The notes beneath the pieces were generated by a model. That model saw nothing but the letters and a program-made list of their open reading frames with translations. It was not told where the DNA came from and made no database searches. Of a stretch of 64,000 nt of DNA, positions 19,691 through 30,319 are shown in pieces; position 1 is the first letter of the stretch, and each line of letters begins with the position of its first letter. The position numbers and the translations under genes are program-made. This DNA is from Octadecabacter antarcticus 307 (GTDB lineage Bacteria; Pseudomonadota; Alphaproteobacteria; Rhodobacterales; Rhodobacteraceae). The stretch lies in assembly GCF_000155675.2 (NCBI RefSeq), contig NC_020911.1, forward strand, positions 3,710,501 through 3,774,500. Direction: 5' to 3'.

Positions 19691-20769
19691 TCATGCTTGA
19701 GAAACGGCCACAGCCGTCGCAGTTCTGGTCGCTTGGCGCACCGATTGTCGCGGTGATCCTGACGATGATCTTTGGCGCAGCGCTGTTCGCCGCCCTTGGG
19801 AAGCCACCGATTGAGGCATTGGGCAAAATTTTCTGGGAACCGCTGTTTGGCGAGTTCAACTTTTTCTACCTGCCACAACTGCTGATCAAGGGCGCACCTT
19901 TGGTTGCCATCGCGTTGGGCCTGTCGCTTGGGTTCAAAGCGGGTATCTGGAACATTGGTGCCGAGGGGCAATACATCATCGGCGCGCTGTGCGGTGCGGG
20001 CGTCGCGCTGGCGTTTTATCCGATGGAGGCACGCTGGCTGATCTTTCCGGCGATGCTGGTCGCGGGGGCGTTTGGCGGGTTCGCATGGGCAATGATCCCC
20101 GGGTTGTTGCGGGTGAAATTCGGCACCAACGAAATCCTCGTGTCGCTGATGCTGGTCTATGTGGCAGAACAATTGCTGGCGTCGATGGCGCTAGGGTTGA
20201 TGAAAAACCCCGAAGGTATGGGGTTCCCGGGATCGCGCAATCTGTCGCAATATTCATCAGCAAGCAGTTGGATTGACCAATCTAACGGCATGCACTGGGG
20301 CGTGGTCATTGCGCTGATTGGGGTAATCTTTGCCTACATCCTATTCGCGCGCCACATCCTTGGCTTTCAGATCAAACTGGCGGGCCAAGCGCCGCGCGCG
20401 GCGGCGTTTTCCGGCGTCAGCCCAGCGCGGTTGGTCTTATTCTGTCTTGGCACGTCGGGCGCATTAGCGGGTATTGCAGGATTGACCGAAGTTGCGGGAC
20501 CCGCAGGATTGGTGAGCATTGATTTTAACGTCGGTTACGGGTTCACGGCCATCATCGTGGCGTTTCTGGGCCGATTGCATCCGGTGGGCATCTTGTTCGC
20601 AGGTACGCTGATGGCGCTGACTTATATCGGCGGTGATGTGGCGCAAAGTTCGCTCGGCCTGCCGGGGGCCGCGATACAGGTGTTTCAGGGCATGTTGCTG
20701 TTCTTCCTTCTTGGCGTTGATGTGCTGACGAATTACCGCGTTCGCATCAAACAGGGGAGCGTCGCATGA
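19687..20769 (+). CDS. Purine/nucleoside ABC transporter permease 1
   Basis: Inner-membrane permease with about nine hydrophobic segments. It contains GFKAGIWNIGAEGQYIIGAL, the family hallmark (NIGxEGQ), and the later GxxAGIAG region LGTSGALAGIAGLTEV. With the ATG at 19687 it has 360 residues; an in-frame start at 19648 is weaker. It overlaps the next gene by ATGA. It pairs with the second permease (21086-22162). Confidence 0.9.
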   Translation: MIMLEKRPQPSQFWSLGAPIVAVILTMIFGAALFAALGKPPIEALGKIFWEPLFGEFNFFYLPQLLIKGAPLVAIALGLSLGFKAGIWNIGAEGQYIIGALCGAGVALAFYPMEARWLIFPAMLVAGAFGGFAWAMIPGLLRVKFGTNEILVSLMLVYVAEQLLASMALGLMKNPEGMGFPGSRNLSQYSSASSWIDQSNGMHWGVVIALIGVIFAYILFARHILGFQIKLAGQAPRAAAFSGVSPARLVLFCLGTSGALAGIAGLTEVAGPAGLVSIDFNVGYGFTAIIVAFLGRLHPVGILFAGTLMALTYIGGDVAQSSLGLPGAAIQVFQGMLLFFLLGVDVLTNYRVRIKQGSVA

Positions 20770-21086
20770 GCGTTTTTGCTAAACCAATGCCGATCATTAT
20801 GGGCGCACTTATGGGGCTGATGATGATGTGGATGCTGCAGGGTGCGTTGACGGGCGAGAGCGGCGTCACGGGCTGGGCGCTGATCGCATTTGCCGCCGCA
20901 CATGTGGCGATCATCGTTGTTGTCCTGTTTGCTGTCATCTTTGCCGCGCGACTTTCACCGCGCAGCCACGCATGGATCAATCGGCTGCATCGCACGCCCC
21001 TGCACCATGTCAGTGCGCTGCTGGGCAGTGCAGTTTTTGTCGCAGGTGCGTTGCATCTGGGCGTTCATGGACTGGGGAGCGTTTGA
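20766..21086 (+). CDS. Small membrane protein between the two permease genes
   Basis: A 106-residue protein with three likely membrane segments (about 10-29, 36-60 and 83-101) and a basic loop SPRSHAWINRLHRTPLHH. It overlaps both neighbouring permease genes by single-codon junctions (ATGA before, TGATG after), so it is made together with the transporter. I recognise no domain. Position suggests an accessory subunit, but this is inference. Confidence 0.75.
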   Translation: MSVFAKPMPIIMGALMGLMMMWMLQGALTGESGVTGWALIAFAAAHVAIIVVVLFAVIFAARLSPRSHAWINRLHRTPLHHVSALLGSAVFVAGALHLGVHGLGSV

Positions 21087-22162
21087 TGTTTGGCTCAATT
21101 GATCCGCTGCTGCTGCTGGCGTCACTGATGGTCGCCGCGACACCCATCATGCTCGCTGCGATTGGGGAACTGGTCGTGGAGCGGTCCGGCGTTCTGAACC
21201 TTGGTGTTGAGGGGATGATGATCACCGGATCGATCGTCGGTTTCATTGCAGCCATCACGACGGGGTCACCGTGGCTTGGATTTATCGCCGCCGCCTTTGG
21301 TGGCGCTGCGATGGCATTTTTGTTCGGAATTCTGACGCAATTTTTGATGTCCAATCAGGTGGCAACGGGGCTGGCGTTGACGCTATTCGGGCTCGGGCTC
21401 GCGGCGCTGATGGGACAGGGGTATCTGGGGGTTAAGGCACCTTCGTTCCCCGATTGGCACATCCCGCTGCTGGGCGATATTCCAGTGATTGGCCCGATTG
21501 TGTTCCAGCATGATCCGATGGTCTATGTCGGGCTGGCGATTGTCGCGGGCGTCTGGTGGTTCCTAAAGAAAACCCGCGCCGGGTTGGTATTGCGCGCCGT
21601 GGGCGAAAACCACGAAGCCGCCCACGCCCTTGGCTATCACGTTGTGCGCACACGCCTGTTGGCGATTATGTTTGGTGGCGCCTGTGCAGGTCTTGGTGGC
21701 GCGTATCTGTCCATCGTGCGGGTGCCGACCTATGCGGATGGTTTGACGGCGGGTGCGGGTTGGATTGCGCTGGCGATTGTCGTGTTCGCCAGTTGGAAAC
21801 CGGGCCGGCTTTTGCTGGGTGCCTATCTTTTTGGCGGGGTGACTGTTTTGCAGTTGAACCTGCAAGCGGCAGGACTGCCTTTGTTGGACGTGTTGCCGTG
21901 GATCCTTGGCCTGATTGCGGCGCTGATATTGATCGGGGGGGTCGTGGTTTCGCGTGGTCTTTCCAGACACTTGGTAAGAATTGTCGCGACATTTTTGGGC
22001 TTTGCCATATTGGTTTTGGGCTACCGCGCACTGGGCTGGTCTTTCAACGATCAACTTTGGCTTTCGGCATCTCCGTATATTGCCACCATCATCGTTTTGG
22101 TCATTATATCTGCTGGCGGTGCGCCGGGGTCACTTGGCAAGACGTTCCATGCCTCGCGTTGA
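21086..22162 (+). CDS. Purine/nucleoside ABC transporter permease 2
   Basis: Starts at the ATG overlapping the previous stop (MFGSIDPLLLL) and has 358 residues with about nine membrane segments. Family signature: GVLNLGVEGMMITGS near 41-55 and GGACAGLGGAYLSI near 195-208. It is the second half of the heterodimeric permease of the BMP-type importer. A longer frame extends upstream through the small membrane protein gene but lacks membrane character and is not real. Confidence 0.92.
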   Translation: MFGSIDPLLLLASLMVAATPIMLAAIGELVVERSGVLNLGVEGMMITGSIVGFIAAITTGSPWLGFIAAAFGGAAMAFLFGILTQFLMSNQVATGLALTLFGLGLAALMGQGYLGVKAPSFPDWHIPLLGDIPVIGPIVFQHDPMVYVGLAIVAGVWWFLKKTRAGLVLRAVGENHEAAHALGYHVVRTRLLAIMFGGACAGLGGAYLSIVRVPTYADGLTAGAGWIALAIVVFASWKPGRLLLGAYLFGGVTVLQLNLQAAGLPLLDVLPWILGLIAALILIGGVVVSRGLSRHLVRIVATFLGFAILVLGYRALGWSFNDQLWLSASPYIATIIVLVIISAGGAPGSLGKTFHASR

Positions 22163-22196
22163 GGCACATTCCGAAAACATCCTGAGGGGATAACAC

Positions 22197-23309
22197 ATGT
22201 TGAGAAGAACACTTTTGGCGAGCGCTGCTGGGATTGCCATGTCCGGGGCCATGCTGGGCGGCGTCGCATTGGCTGATGGCCACGACCCGGTCAAAGTCGG
22301 TTTCGTTTTCGTAGGCCCAATCGGGGACGGCGGCTGGACGTATGAGCACAACAAAGGCCGTTTGGCCGTTGAAGCAGAATTTGGCGATGCGGTTGAGACC
22401 GTGTTCGTAGAAAGCGTGCCAGAAGGCCCTGACGCTGAACGTGTGATGACGCAGATGGCGCTTGAGGGTGCTGACCTGATTTTCACCACGTCGTTTGGCT
22501 ACATGGACCCGACAATCAATGTCGCGGCGAATTTCCCAGATGTTAGTTTTGAGCACGCGACAGGCTATAAGCAGGCCGACAACGTGTCTGTCTATTCCGC
22601 ACGTTTCTATGAAGGTCGCGCCGTTCAAGGCCATATCGCGGGTCAGATCACCGAGAGCAATATCATCGGCTACATCGCGTCCTTCCCGATCCCGGAAGTT
22701 ATTCGTGGAATCAACGCGGCGTATATCCACGCGCTTGAAGTGAACCCTGACGTCGAGTTCAAGATCATCTGGGCCTACACGTGGTTCGACCCAGCCAAAG
22801 AAGCAGAAGCTGCCGCCGTTCTGATTGAACAAGGCGCTGACGTGATTTTGCAGCATACGGATTCAACTGCGCCACAAGCCGCAGCCGCCGCCGCGAATGA
22901 TGCAGGGGCGACGATCTACACCTTCGGTCAGGCGTCCGACATGCCGGAATTCGCACCCCTGCCACGCGTATCGTCGATCATTGATGACTGGGCACCCTAC
23001 TACATTGCGCGCACCCAAGCCATCATCGATGGCACATGGGAAAGCACGTCCACGTGGGACGGCATCGGCCCGGGCATGGTTGGCATCGGTGAAATTTCCG
23101 ACGCGATCCCAGCCGAGGTCAAAGCATCCGCCGAAGACATGATCGCGCGGTTGGCGTCCGGCGAATACCACGCGTTCACTGGTCCGATCAACAAGCAGGA
23201 CGGGTCTGTATGGCTCGCTGAGGGAGAGACTGCGTCCGACTATGGCGATGATGGTTTGGCGGGCATGGCGTTCTACGTCGAAGGTCTGACAGCGGAAATT
23301 CCGCAGTAA
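22197..23309 (+). CDS. BMP-family substrate-binding lipoprotein-like protein of the purine/nucleoside importer
   Basis: Periplasmic binding protein of the Med/BMP family. A signal peptide of about 26 residues ends at GVALA, followed by DPVKVGFVFVGPIGDGGWTYEHNKGR, the family's N-terminal signature. LIFTTSFGYMDP and TGYKQADNVSVYSARFYEGR line the expected ligand cleft. The signal ends in an alanine site, not a lipobox. A GAGGGG ribosome site precedes the ATG. It is the last gene of the xdh-transport operon and is followed by a terminator. Confidence 0.94.
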   Translation: MLRRTLLASAAGIAMSGAMLGGVALADGHDPVKVGFVFVGPIGDGGWTYEHNKGRLAVEAEFGDAVETVFVESVPEGPDAERVMTQMALEGADLIFTTSFGYMDPTINVAANFPDVSFEHATGYKQADNVSVYSARFYEGRAVQGHIAGQITESNIIGYIASFPIPEVIRGINAAYIHALEVNPDVEFKIIWAYTWFDPAKEAEAAAVLIEQGADVILQHTDSTAPQAAAAAANDAGATIYTFGQASDMPEFAPLPRVSSIIDDWAPYYIARTQAIIDGTWESTSTWDGIGPGMVGIGEISDAIPAEVKASAEDMIARLASGEYHAFTGPINKQDGSVWLAEGETASDYGDDGLAGMAFYVEGLTAEIPQ

Positions 23310-23330
23310 GCGCTGCTTTCAAGACTTGGA

Positions 23331-23361
23331 GGGGCGCGCCAGCGATGGCGGGCCCCTTTTC
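23331..23361 (+). terminator. Rho-independent terminator of the xdh-nucleoside transport operon
   Basis: The arms GGGGCGCGCC (23331-23340) and GGCGGGCCCC (23347-23356), with one mismatch, flank the loop AGCGAT and are followed by TTTTC. It sits 21 bases after the BMP gene stop. The IS1111-group element starts just beyond it. Confidence 0.85.
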
Positions 23362-23398
23362 ATTTGTGTAGCTAAGGTCGTGTGTGGATGGCTCCTGC

Positions 23399-23663
23399 AT
23401 AGGAAGACATATTTGATCAGATTTGTGCATTTGTCAGAAGCAGTCATGTGTTCCCGCTGCCCGGCAGTTGATTGTAAAGCAATCAATGAGAGGGGCCTGT
23501 TTGCGCGGTTTTGACCGCTGGCCCTGATGGATTCCGCAAACCAAGTCCCTATCAGCTTTGCGGGCTTTAATGCCCGAGCCATTCGGCGGGGTGTCTTGAT
23601 TTTAGCGGCAGACTTATGCATCATCATCTCGCAGGTCTTGCTAACTCGTTGTTCCTTTGTCTC
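23399..23663 (-). ncRNA. Candidate bridge RNA region, 3' of the IS1111-group transposase
   Basis: The 265 bases between the transposase stop and the 3' inverted repeat hold no gene but at least three hairpins: CGGGC/GCCCG (23561-23576), GCGGT/ACCGC (23505-23518) and TTGATTG/CAATCAA (23468-23486). IS110-family elements encode a structured bridge RNA that pairs with target and donor DNA; in the IS1111 group it lies downstream of the transposase gene, as here. The RNA ends and guide loops were not determined. Confidence 0.5.
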
Positions 23664-24683
23664 TCAAACTGTGTGGGGTGTGTATGGTTCGTTGCGGGTC
23701 AGGACCGCCCAGACAATCCTTGCCGTTTTGTTTGCCATCGCGACAGTTGCGACGCGCGCTGGTTTTCGTTCCAGCAACGATGTTAGCCATTTGCTGGCGC
23801 GCTCCGGGTGGGATTTGGTCTGTCGGACAAGTGATGTCATGCCGACGACGAGCAAGCATCGTAAGTATTGATCACCCATTTTCGTAATGCGCCCCAGTTT
23901 CTCTTTCCCGCCGCTGGACTTGTTTGCAGGCGTCAGACCCAGCCATGCTGCAAACTCACGGCCATTGCGGAACTGATGGCCGTCACCAATGCTGGCGATG
24001 ATTGCCGAGGCTGTCACAACACCAACGCCTGGAATAGTACGCAATAAACGGACCCGCGCATCTTCCTTGGCGACCAGCTTGAGCCGTTCTTCATACCACC
24101 GGATTCGGGCGTGAAGTGCCACGAGGTGCTCACACAGGTTATGGATCACCTCATTGGCAATCTCGGGCAGATCTAGCACTTCGCCTACTAAAATATCCTC
24201 TGCAAATCCGATGACCCGCGCGAGGCCCTTCGCGATGTAAACGCCGAACTCAGCGACCATACCACGCAAGCCATTGATCAACTGGGTGCGTTGTCGGACA
24301 AGCAGAGCCCGTGCGCGATGGAGCGACAGCAGAGCTTGTTGCTCAACGGTTTTTATCGCAACAAATCTCATCGTCGGACGCGTTACCGCTTCACAAATGG
24401 CCTCGGCATCGATGGCGTCGGACTTCCCGCGTTTGACGTATGGTTTGACATATGTCGGCGGGATCAGGCGGACAATATGGCCCAACGCTGTGAACTCCCG
24501 AGCCCAATGATGCGCACTGCTACAGGCCTCCATACCAATGAGACAGGGTTCAAGCTTCGTGAAGAACGGTAATAGTTGTGCGCGTCTCAACGGCCTGTTG
24601 AAGACGACCTCTTCGTCTCTAGCGGTCCCGTGAACTTGAAAAATGTTCTTGGCCAGGTCGAGGCCGATTGTTGTAACTTGCAT
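23664..24683 (-). CDS. IS110-family (IS1111 group) transposase/recombinase
   Basis: A 339-residue RNA-guided DEDD recombinase. N-terminal RuvC-like domain: TTIGLDLAKN (D9), IGMEACSSAHHW (E52), and KSDAIDAEAICEAVTRP (D89, D92). The C-terminal Tnp domain has LLRTIPGVGVVTASAIIA and the serine-containing block LTPANKSSGGKEKLGRI. It is close to full length for the family. The ATG at 24683 follows GAGAGGAG; an upstream in-frame start at 24716 is weaker. The frame is unbroken. Confidence 0.92.
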   Translation of the reverse strand: MQVTTIGLDLAKNIFQVHGTARDEEVVFNRPLRRAQLLPFFTKLEPCLIGMEACSSAHHWAREFTALGHIVRLIPPTYVKPYVKRGKSDAIDAEAICEAVTRPTMRFVAIKTVEQQALLSLHRARALLVRQRTQLINGLRGMVAEFGVYIAKGLARVIGFAEDILVGEVLDLPEIANEVIHNLCEHLVALHARIRWYEERLKLVAKEDARVRLLRTIPGVGVVTASAIIASIGDGHQFRNGREFAAWLGLTPANKSSGGKEKLGRITKMGDQYLRCLLVVGMTSLVRQTKSHPERASKWLTSLLERKPARVATVAMANKTARIVWAVLTRNEPYTPHTV

Positions 24684-24949
24684 GCGGTGGCTCCTCTCAT
24701 TTGCCGTTTGTGACATCTGCAGTATGACGCATTGCGACGTCGGTTGGAGCAGAAGCCATCCACCCCATCAGCTAACTCCCGCGGACATAGCGGACGTCGA
24801 CTCAACTGTGGCAGAGAGCGCTTTGTCCGCATCTTTTGGCTGCGAAAAACAGACCCTTTTCAGCCGTGCCAAAAAGTCGCGCTTTAGCCGGATAGGGAGT
24901 GTCAGGTTTTTTCGTCCACTCCGCGAAAAGGTTGCCCTTCCGATCCAGA

Positions 24950-25228
24950 CTACCAATTTCCACGTCTCTCGTTTCGAGCTTCAATCAAACACAGCGACGA
25001 GCACAGCGACGAGTCGTTCAAAAACGATTGCCGATCGATTGACGTTACATCATTTTCAGTCAACCCGATGTCCCGGAGTTTCTTGGCGGAAAGTTTTCCG
25101 ACCGATGCGTTCAGTCGTCGGCGATTGTTGAATTCGGTACAAACCCTGCCGATAACTGAGACCAGTCGGGACAACGAGCGGCCCAACAAAAACTTTGTTG
25201 AAGCTGTCTGTTGCAAAATATGCGTCAT
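24950..25228 (-). CDS. DUF1127 family small protein
   Basis: A 92-residue protein from an ATG preceded by AAGGAGG. The central part LVSVIGRVCTEFNNRRRLNASVGKLSAKKLRDIGLTENDV matches DUF1127 (YjiS-like), a small arginine-rich domain implicated in RNA-related and phosphate/stress regulation in alphaproteobacteria. A 12-base tandem duplication (24990-25001 and 25002-25013) lies in the last codons and gives SSLCSSLC, so the tail may be altered. It lies between the IS1111 element and a broken HxlR gene. Confidence 0.7.
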   Translation of the reverse strand: MTHILQQTASTKFLLGRSLSRLVSVIGRVCTEFNNRRRLNASVGKLSAKKLRDIGLTENDVTSIDRQSFLNDSSLCSSLCLIEARNERRGNW

Positions 25229-25413
25229 CTTTCTTGCCTCCTTGTTGGACTTCGGAGCGAAACCCTTGATGAGTAAATGGTGCCAGAAGCCCGACCTCAG
25301 CCGGTAGGGCAGGATGTGAAGCAGTCCCGATACAGAAAGTGTACTGGCCACAAAACGCATTCCAGGGCTACAATTGGCGTATGAAGTGGCGCAACGCGTG
25401 AGGAGCAACTGAA

Positions 25414-26114
25414 ATGACTACAAAGCCTTTCGGCCTGTTTTGCCCGACCTCAAAAGCTTGCGAAGTTCTGATCCCCGTTGGACGATACAGATACTTGGCG
25501 AGCTTTGGGGGGGATCCACCAGATTCAACGAAATTAGGCGCGGGATGCCAGGAATATCTCCCTCTCTGCTTACGAAACGGTTGAAAGAAATGCAGGTAAA
25601 CGGATAGCTTGAACGTGTCGAAGACTTGGCAACAGGCAGCATCGATTACATCAGATCGGACAAGGCAGCAGAACTCGACCCCATCCTTCAAGGCCTTGCA
25701 AAGTGGGCGCAACGGCACATCGAGGCAGAGGTTGCCCTAGAAGACCGCGATGCAGACGTGCTGATGTGGACCCTTCAACGGCGGATCATCATTGGGGAAT
25801 TACCGCCCCGACGAAACGTAGTTCGTTTCAATTTTTCCGTTGCGACTTCCGCTGCATCAACTCACTGGCTCATTACTAAACCAGGGGAGGCCGTCGAGCT
25901 TTGTGCCTCCGATCCAGGCTTTGATGTCAATCTATATGTCGAGACTCAGGTCACGGTTATGTCCGGAATATACCTCGGCCGTCGGTCATTTGATCGTGAA
26001 ATCGAAGAAGATCGCTTCTTCATGAGCGGCAATCAACGCCTCGCCAGAACGATCAAGCGATGGTTGAAAATCAGCGTTTATTCAGATGTTGAAGGAATCT
26101 CTCAAGCTATATGA
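25414..26114 (+). pseudogene. HxlR-family transcriptional regulator, disrupted
   Basis: From an ATG after GAGGAGC the frame reads MTTKPFGLFCPTSKACEVL, then shifts near 25465 into RWTIQILGELWGGSTRFNEI and LLTKRLKEMQ, the HxlR winged helix, and meets TAG at 25605-25607. After the stop, the same frame continues to 26114 with LERVEDLATGS and a C-terminal domain containing DADVLMWTLQRRI and WLITKPGEAVELCASDPGFDV, as in longer HxlR proteins with a sterol-carrier-like domain. One frameshift and one stop make it inactive. IS3 copy 1 abuts its stop codon. Confidence 0.75.
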
Positions 26115-26162
26115 ACCGGCCCGGCTTTACCGGAGGGCAAAACTCTCGGAGAATTGCCCGTT

Positions 26163-26500
26163 ATGGAACAGACACAAAAGAAGAAGACCTCGAAGCCGTA
26201 TTCACCTGAGTTCCGCGAGCGTGCGGTTCGGCTGCTTATGGAACACCGCGATGAATATCAGAGCGAAGCTGCGGCGCTGACGGCGATCGCGGGTAAATTG
26301 GGTTGTTCGCCGGACAGCCTTCGCGTTTGGGCCCGTCAGGTCCAGCGCGATGGCGGCGAACGGCCAGAGCCTACCAGCGCTGAGAAGGCGCGGATCAAGG
26401 AACTTGAGCGTGAGAACCGCGAACTGCGTCAAGCCAATGAGATTTTGCGTAAGGCGTCGGCGTATTTTGCACAGGCGGAGCTCGACCGCCCGTTTCGCAA

Positions 26501-26504
<4 letters not shown>
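26163..26504 (+). CDS. IS3-family transposase OrfA (copy 1)
   Basis: A 113-residue protein with a helix-turn-helix (KPYSPEFRERAVRLLMEH through LGCSPDSLRVWARQVQ) followed by a leucine-zipper coiled coil (ARIKELERENRELRQANEILRKAS). OrfA gives the DNA-binding half of the transposase. Its stop overlaps the orfB start as ATGA. The start ATG at 26163 was chosen over an in-frame TTG nine bases upstream. Confidence 0.9.
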
Positions 26505-27450
<946 letters not shown>

Positions 27451-27491
27451 TCATTGAATAAATCACACTCCGGTAAAGCCGGGGAGGTTCA

Positions 27492-27798
27492 ATATGAGAT
27501 CAAAATGATGCCTACTTTCCATTGCAGAACTGAACAATTCCGAAAGGCTGAGATTTCACTGCTAGCGGCTGCCGCCACTCGAGGCCACCCAGCCAAAACT
27601 CATACGATTGTAGCACTGACAATAACACCCATTTGTTGAACGCACAAAATATCTTCGGTCAGATGCCCGTTTCTCAGAAGCAGTCATTGGGGCTACTACG
27701 CCTAGAAGTCGCATCGTCCGGCTGAGCCGACCTTGCCTAGCTCGCCAAACACAATTTCCTCTCCGCAGTGCCACGAAGGTCTTCTTTGAGCGGTGGGC
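27492..27798. other. Intergenic stretch between IS3 copy 1 and the IS30 remnant
   Basis: About 300 bases with stop codons in all frames at short intervals and no protein I recognise. It shares TCAGAAGCAGTCAT (27674-27687) with the 3' region of the IS1111 element (23434-23447). Probably debris of older insertions. Confidence 0.5.
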
Positions 27799-28387
27799 TC
27801 AACTGATCGACGCAACACACTCCGCAAATCTCTCAGCTGGTGTTTGATATTGCAAGGTCTTGCGTGGTCGTTCGTTCAGTTGTCTGGCAATGGCGCTGAG
27901 TTTTGCTTGTGAATGGACGGACAGATCAGTTCCGCGCGGTAGATTTTGCCTCAGCAAACGGTTGGTATTTTCGTTGGAGCCACGCTGCCACGCATTGCCC
28001 GTCAGGCGATTGCAAAGCAATCTGCCGAGAGGGGGATTGAGGGTCGCAAAAATACACATCGACATCTGTTGCCAGCGTGAAGCGTGGGTTGTCTGCCAGC
28101 TCCTTACCGCGATCCCATGTTAGAGATTTGTAGAGTTCGCGCGGCAATTTCTGGGCTGATTTGATCAGCCCAGTGACGACGCTTTCGGTGTCCTTGTTGG
28201 CGACTTTGACCAGTATCACATACCGCGAATGGCGCTCCACAAGCGTCGCGACATAGCTGTTCCTAGAGCCACCAATCAGGTCACCTTCCCAATGTCCTGG
28301 AACGGCACGGTCCTCGACAGATGCAGGCCTTTCGCTAATCGATACAGCATCCTTGATCTGGCCAAGGCCGTTGCGTTTGAGGCTGGC
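27799..28387 (-). pseudogene. IS30-family transposase, C-terminal part, interrupted
   Basis: The frame from about 28387 reads GQIKDAVSISERPASVEDRAVPG, GHWEGDLIGGSRNSYVATLVERHSR and [12 protein letters not shown] up to FCDPQSP, the IS30 DDE core. It is then broken by the 40-bp palindrome at 27993-28032 and resumes in another frame with [23 protein letters not shown] and ends at 27799 after ECVASIS. The N-terminal third with the DNA-binding domain is missing, so the element is dead. The downstream frame again runs open through the insert. Confidence 0.85.
27993..28032 (+). repeat. Palindromic insert element, copy in the IS30 transposase
   Basis: A 40-bp version with hairpin GATTGC-AAA-GCAATC, left side CATTGCCCGTCAGGC and right side TGCCGAGAGG. 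It separates FCDPQSP from WQRGSNEN, which are contiguous in IS30 transposases. Its length, 1 modulo 3, explains the frame change. Confidence 0.8.
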
Positions 28388-28817
28388 ATCAAGCCAAATT
28401 ACTGGAAAGAAAAACACAATGGACTGGAATAAAAAGGCCCGACCATGGGTCGTGACGCATTCCGGCTTTTGGGACACATAGAGTCTTTCGCGATTTATTT
28501 CGCGGGGGCCTCTTGATTGAGAAAGCCATTGCCGTGTCTCGAACTTTCTCCAAAGCGGTGTGCCGTGGAACAACCAAGGTCGATAAAAGATCCTGCGTGG
28601 ATCAGGTGCCTTGTTCTTTGGATTGTCGGCACCCAGCCGCATCGCCGGGGTCCGCATTACCGGCGCGGCGGTTCGCCGCTTCGGGACTTTCAGGGATTTG
28701 GACGATCCAGGAACCCGCACTGTAGAGACACCTTGGGCCACCTCGGTTGTGCCCTGTCCCGACGACCCAGACGCTACATACTGCCGTGTCTCGAACCAGT
28801 TGTAATACACACAGGTC
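28388..28817. other. Unassigned stretch upstream of the IS30 remnant
   Basis: A long minus-strand frame runs through this stretch into the IS30 fragment, but its translation has no recognisable domain and is rich in basic and proline residues. No promoter, RNA or gene is convincing. It ends at the left inverted repeat of IS3 copy 2. Confidence 0.45.
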
Positions 28818-28858
28818 TGAACCGCCCCGGCTTTACCGGAGGGTGATTCATTCAATGA

Positions 28859-29804
<946 letters not shown>

Positions 29805-29808
<4 letters not shown>

Positions 29809-30146
29809 TTGCGAAACGGGCGGTTGAGCTCCGCCTGTGCAAAATACGCCGACGCCTTACGCAAAATCTCATTGGCTTGACGCAGTTCGCGGTTCTCACG
29901 CTCAAGTTCCTTGATCCGCGCCTTCTCAGCGCTGGTAGGCTCTGGCCGTTCGCCGCCATCGCGCTGGACCTGACGGGCCCAAACGCGAAGGCTGTCCGGT
30001 GAACAACCCAATTTACCCGCGATCGCCGTCAGCGCCGCAGCTTCGCTCTGATATTCATCGCGGTGTTCCATAAGCAGCCGAACCGTACGCTCGCGGAACT
30101 CAGGTGAATACGGCTTCGAGGCCTTCTTCTTTTGTGTCTGTTCCAT
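29805..30146 (-). CDS. IS3-family transposase OrfA (copy 2)
   Basis: A 113-residue protein differing from OrfA of copy 1 at a few positions (KKKASK for KKKTSK, ERTVR for ERAVR, ELNRP for ELDRP). The helix-turn-helix and leucine zipper are intact. Stop and orfB start overlap as ATGA. Confidence 0.9.
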
Positions 30147-30319
30147 AACGGGCAATTCTCCGAGAGTTTTGCCCTCCGGTAAAGCCGGGCCGGTTCAGTG
30201 TTTGGGTCGAGCTCATTTTCCTAGTTTGTTTTGGGGCTTTGTCACTCACCCTGGTCACGCGTCTCTTCGCAGTCTGGTTGATGCCATGATGGCACCGCTG
30301 CACGCATATGTCAGATCGG

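Larger units (their letters stand above)
23384..24763 (-). mobile_element. IS1111-group (IS110 family) insertion sequence, apparently intact
   Basis: The element contains one transposase gene and is bracketed by inverted 15-mers GTGGATGGCTCCTGC (23384-23398) and GCAGAAGCCATCCAC (24749-24763), which differ at one position. Subterminal inverted repeats of this kind mark the IS1111 group; the true ends should lie a few bases outside them. No target duplication is expected. The insertion lies in intergenic DNA just past the BMP terminator, so it does not break a gene. Confidence 0.7.

Noticed and set aside
19138..20172. Long open frame of 344 codons on the minus strand across the ATPase and permease genes
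   Set aside because: It is antisense to two strongly recognised transporter genes and its translation is arginine- and histidine-rich without domain character.
28388..28855. N-terminal extension of the IS30 transposase on the minus strand
   Set aside because: The frame is open but does not show the IS30 DNA-binding domain, and its first codons lie within the IS3 inverted repeat.
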